Assembly (NCBI RefSeq): GCF_000715075.1
Contig: NC_134085.1
Location: 135,918,060 to 135,982,059 of the forward strand
Direction of reading: 5' to 3'
DNA: 64,000 nucleotides
Source: Nicotiana tabacum
Taxonomy: Eukaryota; Streptophyta; Magnoliopsida; Solanales; Solanaceae
In this document: positions 60,545-64,000 of the stretch, in pieces
Position numbering within the stretch: the first letter of the stretch is position 1
Layout: each line of letters begins with the position of its first letter
The notes under the pieces: generated by a model
Database searches by the model: none
What the model was told of the DNA's origin: nothing
Seen by the model: only the letters and a program-made list of their open reading frames with translations
Made by a program: the position numbers and the translations under genes

Positions 60545-62401
60545 TTAACAAAGAAAGTTAGGGCTTACCCGATTCAAAGCTTGTTGGTCCTCATTGAAGA
60601 CGCATGATGCTCCCACCTCGTCTATCAAAGCTTGATCTTCCTCGGTGACCAGACCTTGAAGGTAACTGGCCACCCCTACAGGGGCGGCAAAAACTAGTGC
60701 ATCCTCCGGGACCATAATAATGATAGCCCGTTTGCACTCGGGATCAATAGTAGGGGCTAGAAATTGGCTGGTCAATCTAAAACTCGAGGAAGATTCAAGC
60801 CAGCGACATCGTCGACCCCGACAAAACAACATTAGAAAAGGTCCTCCCCTCTAAGGGCGCCTTCTACTTGAGGGGCTTTCATGGCCTGAGCCTCCCTTCC
60901 CCTTCCGAGAATGAAGGAAGCGGCGGGGAGTCTCCGATTTCTATTGCCCCAAGTAAATCACTTGGGACGTTCTCTTCATTTCAAAGGGCCTCGGAGCCAT
61001 CCCCTTCGGGTATACCCGCCAACTGCTCATCTCGGTGGGAGGCATCTTCAGTCTCTAACAACTTAGGGACTTTATCCGGGTCCTCTTCCAAGACCCCCTC
61101 GATTCGAGGCTGAATTTCTCAAACCCTGACCATCTCAGAGTCCTTTGGGGACTCGGTGTTCCTCTTCACTCAGGCCACCAGCTCAAAGCCGTCGTCCTCA
61201 TTTTCTTCTTCTTCCTCTCTTAGCCGTTGAACTACCTACGTAGGCAGGACGTCGGTGTCTTTCTTCATCTTACAAGCCTTACTTTTCTTGGGCTTTGGGT
61301 CCTCGGAGGTCGAGGCCCTTTTTATCTTTTTTATCCTTTGCCAGTTTCGGGGTGGGTCGAAACCTCTTCCTCCCCGGACAGGGGCCTCATGACAGCATCT
61401 TGTCTGAGGCCTATATGAAAGGTAATCAAGTGAGTATGAAAAGAAATATTTCAGCGAAAATCATCAAATACGTGAAATGAGGCTTACCATGATTTTTGGC
61501 CTCCCATCGGCTCCTTGCCAAATCACGCCATGAGCGATCAACATACGAAGAGGTTAAAGCCAGGTTTCGAACCCAGCTCTCGAGGTTAGAAATTACATCG
61601 CGCATCCAAGAGACCGCTACATCATAGAAAGGGATGTCGATGAGAAGAAGCAACGGAAACAAAACAATAAATGGAAACTATAGGTGCGATTGTACTTATG
61701 CTTCATATTCCATTTCTCGAAAAATGGCATCTTCTCGACCGAGATTAGGTCAGAAGTGTTTACTCGAACAAACCGGCACATCCATCATCGATCCTTGTCC
61801 TTATCTATGCTCGAGAACAACACCTTGGTAGCCCGACATTGAAGTCTTATTAACCTGCCTCGATAAAGACGGGGGCTATACAACCTGATGAGATGGTCGA
61901 GGGTGAAAGACATTCCCACGACTTTGCTCGCAAAGAATCAGAACAGAATAACAATCCGCCAAAAAGAGGGATGAATTTGACCTAGGATTATTTGATATTG
62001 ACGGCAAAATTCGATGATGACGGGATCGAGAGGGCCCAGCATGAGAGGGCAAGTGTAAACACATAAAATCCCTTCCACTTGGGTAGTGATGTCTTCTTCG
62101 GGGGCCGGAATCACCACCTCATGCCTCCCCAATTGCAGTCTTTCTTTACCTGCTTAAGGAAACTCTTAGTTATCAAGCTCATATATCTCAACATTGGCTC
62201 GCACCGATCAGGAACCGGCAAAGTTTTCTCGACCTTGAAGTTGGAAGTAAGTTCACACCTCCCGGGAACGCACTCCTCAAGGCACGGTTCCACCGGTGTT
62301 TTATCACTGGCCAACTGCGATGAAGAGGTGTTTCCCTTTTGAGGAACAGTTTTGACGTTTTGGCCATTTTGTGTAAGTTTAAAGAGAGGAGGAGATGACA
62401 T
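60545..62401 (-). pseudogene. Tat antisense ORF, broken
   Basis: Minus-strand ATG at 62401. Ordered pieces: KVEKTLPVPDRCEPMLRYMS (to 62111); a frame slip; HEVVIPAPEEDITTQVEGIL, then LMLGPLDPVIIEFCRQYQI and LGQIHPSFWRIVILF (62132-61938); further decayed text; then ISNLESWVRNLALTS, SWRDLARSRWEAKNHG (61662-61488). A canonical intron (61487-61411, GTAAGC...TATAG) follows, and RQDAVMRPLSGEEEV continues after it. The last piece (60832-60545) has KRAIIIMVPEDALVFAAPVGVASYLQ. This resembles the antisense ORFs reported next to the 3' LTR in Tat-lineage elements. The function of such proteins is unknown. Confidence 0.72.
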
Positions 62402-62527
62402 GACTTGGTGTTTGAAAGGGGATTAGCAACAAACCATGGAGATTTTGAAGAAAAGAAGATCTTAAGAGATGTAAAAGCTTAAGAGATTTGAAGAAAGTGA
62501 AAGTAAAGATTGAATAAATGAGAGAGG

Positions 62528-62545
62528 GAGCCTATTTAAGAGATT
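62528..62545 (-). promoter_or_regulatory. TATA-like box before the antisense ORF
   Basis: Read on the minus strand, CTTAAATAGGCTCCC lies about 130 bp before the ATG at 62401, followed by a CT-rich leader. A promoter for an independent antisense transcript is inferred. Confidence 0.45.
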
Positions 62546-62720
62546 CACGGCGACGGTTCAAAGGCACTAGTGGCCGACCACCAACTGATGCTCATTAATG
62601 AGTTGGGGAACTATGCTGACGGGACGTTTCAGTCACTTTCGTCGCTTATGTCACGAGGATGACATCATGACATGTCGAGGTACAAAGTCGAAGGCTCAAT
62701 TCGTTTCTTCTCATTACACT

Positions 62721-62741
62721 CCAAAAAACGAGGGAACTATC
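62721..62741 (+). promoter_or_regulatory. Polypurine tract of the Tat element
   Basis: ccaaaaaacgagggaactat stands directly before the 3' LTR; the purine run aaaaaacgaggga primes plus-strand synthesis in such elements. Confidence 0.65.
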
Positions 62742-63378
62742 TGTATACGGTTAAAACTGCACCTACTCGATTTTACTATTTGATCGAGACCAGGGAGTTG
62801 CATCGAAGGTCGGCCTCGTAGTAGATCAGACTAGAGCACGAGGACAAGGTACCGAGTTTGAGAATCGGGGTGCCTATCGAGATCGAGGCCAGTAGCAATC
62901 GAGACAAAATAGGGCAGACTTCGAGCAAAACGCAATAACAGAAAAGCCAGATATCCGTGACCGGTCGAAGATCATGGCGGAAATCCTGGAACAGACCAAA
63001 TCAAGGGCGGTTGTTTAGACTAATCATGGGATTTACTTCCGCAATTAAAATTGTACCATAGATAGGATTCCTCTACTATATAAAGAGGGATCTAATCATT
63101 TTGTAGTCACCTTACATTCTGAGATGTAAAAGCAATATAACACTTTCCCTTTATTTTATATTCTTGTTCATCAGCTTGCTTATTTCTTAATTATTTGGTA
63201 CTGATCAGCTCGAGGGCATCCTAGTTCGAGGGCTGAATTATGTTTCAACATTGGTTTGCTTTATATCTTTGTCAATTTCTATTAATAATCTTTATATTTA
63301 TCAATTGATATTAGGTGAAATCACGTGTCCTTAAAATCACATATAAATTTAATTGTTATCCAATTTTAAGGGTAAACA
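62742..63378 (+). repeat. 3' LTR of the Tat element
   Basis: 637 bp, TGTATACGG to GGTAAACA, matching 22677-23300 with substitutions and a few small indels (for example the extra caatcgagacaa near 62897). A TATA-like ctactatataaagaggg is conserved at about 63074. Confidence 0.9.
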
Positions 63379-63892
63379 AATATCTATTTTTTAGTTACAT
63401 TAGTTTATAATGAAAATGCATAACTTAGTTTATCTTTTTCTTTAGTGTTTAGTTATGTAATTAATAGTACTTATTAGCTATATTTATTTTTGACCTATAT
63501 GGTATTTTTAGATTGTGTTAATTTTATTATGGCTTATCAATTAGCAATATTTGCTTTAGGTAATTTTATAATCTTTGTTATTGAATATTTTAGTATAATG
63601 CTATGACTTATATAATTATTTCATATTATTGTGTTATTTTCTTGAAAAATATATTATATAGTTGTATCTTACTAGGACTAAAAAAATATTTGGAGTATAA
63701 GTTATATATTTTGTGCTATGAGGACTTTACCAGGAAAAAATCCGAAAAATCCGAGAAAAAATCGAGATTGAAAAAATCGAATTTGTTGGTTTGTTTGGTT
63801 CGGTTTATAAATTTAAAAATCCGACATTATTGGTTTGGTTTGGTAATTAAAAAATTCAAATCAACCCGACCTATATATACCCAAGCATGTAC

Positions 63893-64000
63893 CTTATGAG
63901 ATATTTTCTGGAAGCTGTTTACACATTACATATGCAAGTTGCCACAACGTGCTATGAGAATGTAAAGACTTAAACGACCTAGCTCCTGTACAAGTAAGAA
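63893..64000. other. Flanking DNA to the right of the nest
   Basis: About 108 bp beyond the putative right hAT duplication; no feature is recognisable. Confidence 0.4.

Overview
This is plant nuclear DNA: AT-rich, with GT-AG introns, dispersed MITEs and nested LTR retrotransposons. The repeat families (a TS-type SINE end, Tat/Ogre-type long LTRs with antisense ORFs, Athila elements with the tRNA-Asp-type primer site) point to Solanaceae, most probably Nicotiana or a close relative. That assignment is inference from family knowledge, not a database match.

Two host genes are visible, both in the left third. A ferric-chelate reductase (FRO family, + strand, 5478-10826) reconstructs as 8 exons with canonical splice sites, total length 2100 nt, 699 codons plus stop, and no internal stop. 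A small RRM protein resembling RBM18 (- strand, 12875-13538, possible upstream 5'UTR exon near 15695) lies tail-to-tail with it. Everything left of, inside the introns of, and between these genes is MITE, LINE or unassigned AT-rich sequence.

Layout. 1-2525: 3' part of a dead LINE. 2526-5300: nested MITEs ahead of the FRO promoter. 5478-10826: FRO. 10827-15900: convergent RRM gene. 15900-22268: intergenic DNA with a hAT MITE, a minisatellite, a complete TRIM-like element (19684-20883, TSD GTTAC) and a TS-SINE end. 22269-63884: one giant nest. Its inferred order, oldest first, is: a hAT-like element; a Tat-lineage Gypsy element (22677-63378); an Ogre-like LTR (24877-35232); a 5'-truncated Athila on the - strand (36436-60446); a full Athila on the + strand (40795-58712, TSD AGTGG); and a 4-kb solo Ogre-type LTR inside that (51448-55503, TSD ATTAT).

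The most unusual feature is a rearrangement in the Tat element. A block of about 4.8 kb (gag plus most of an LTR) is tandemly duplicated (23452-28262 and 29069-33965). The junction between the copies is an 810-bp piece of the FRO gene from 20 kb upstream, carrying intron-4 end, exon 5, intron 5, exon 6 and the start of intron 6. It looks like templated filler DNA from a repair event. Other notable points are a Tat antisense ORF with its own TATA-like box and an intron, an Athila third ORF with a conserved internal TATA and leader intron, and clusters of CCGCGG-type imperfect palindromes in the Athila LTRs and around that ORF. I saw no complete, uninterrupted retrotransposon polyprotein, no RNA genes and no CRISPR array. 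Splice sites, element edges and identities were worked out by eye.
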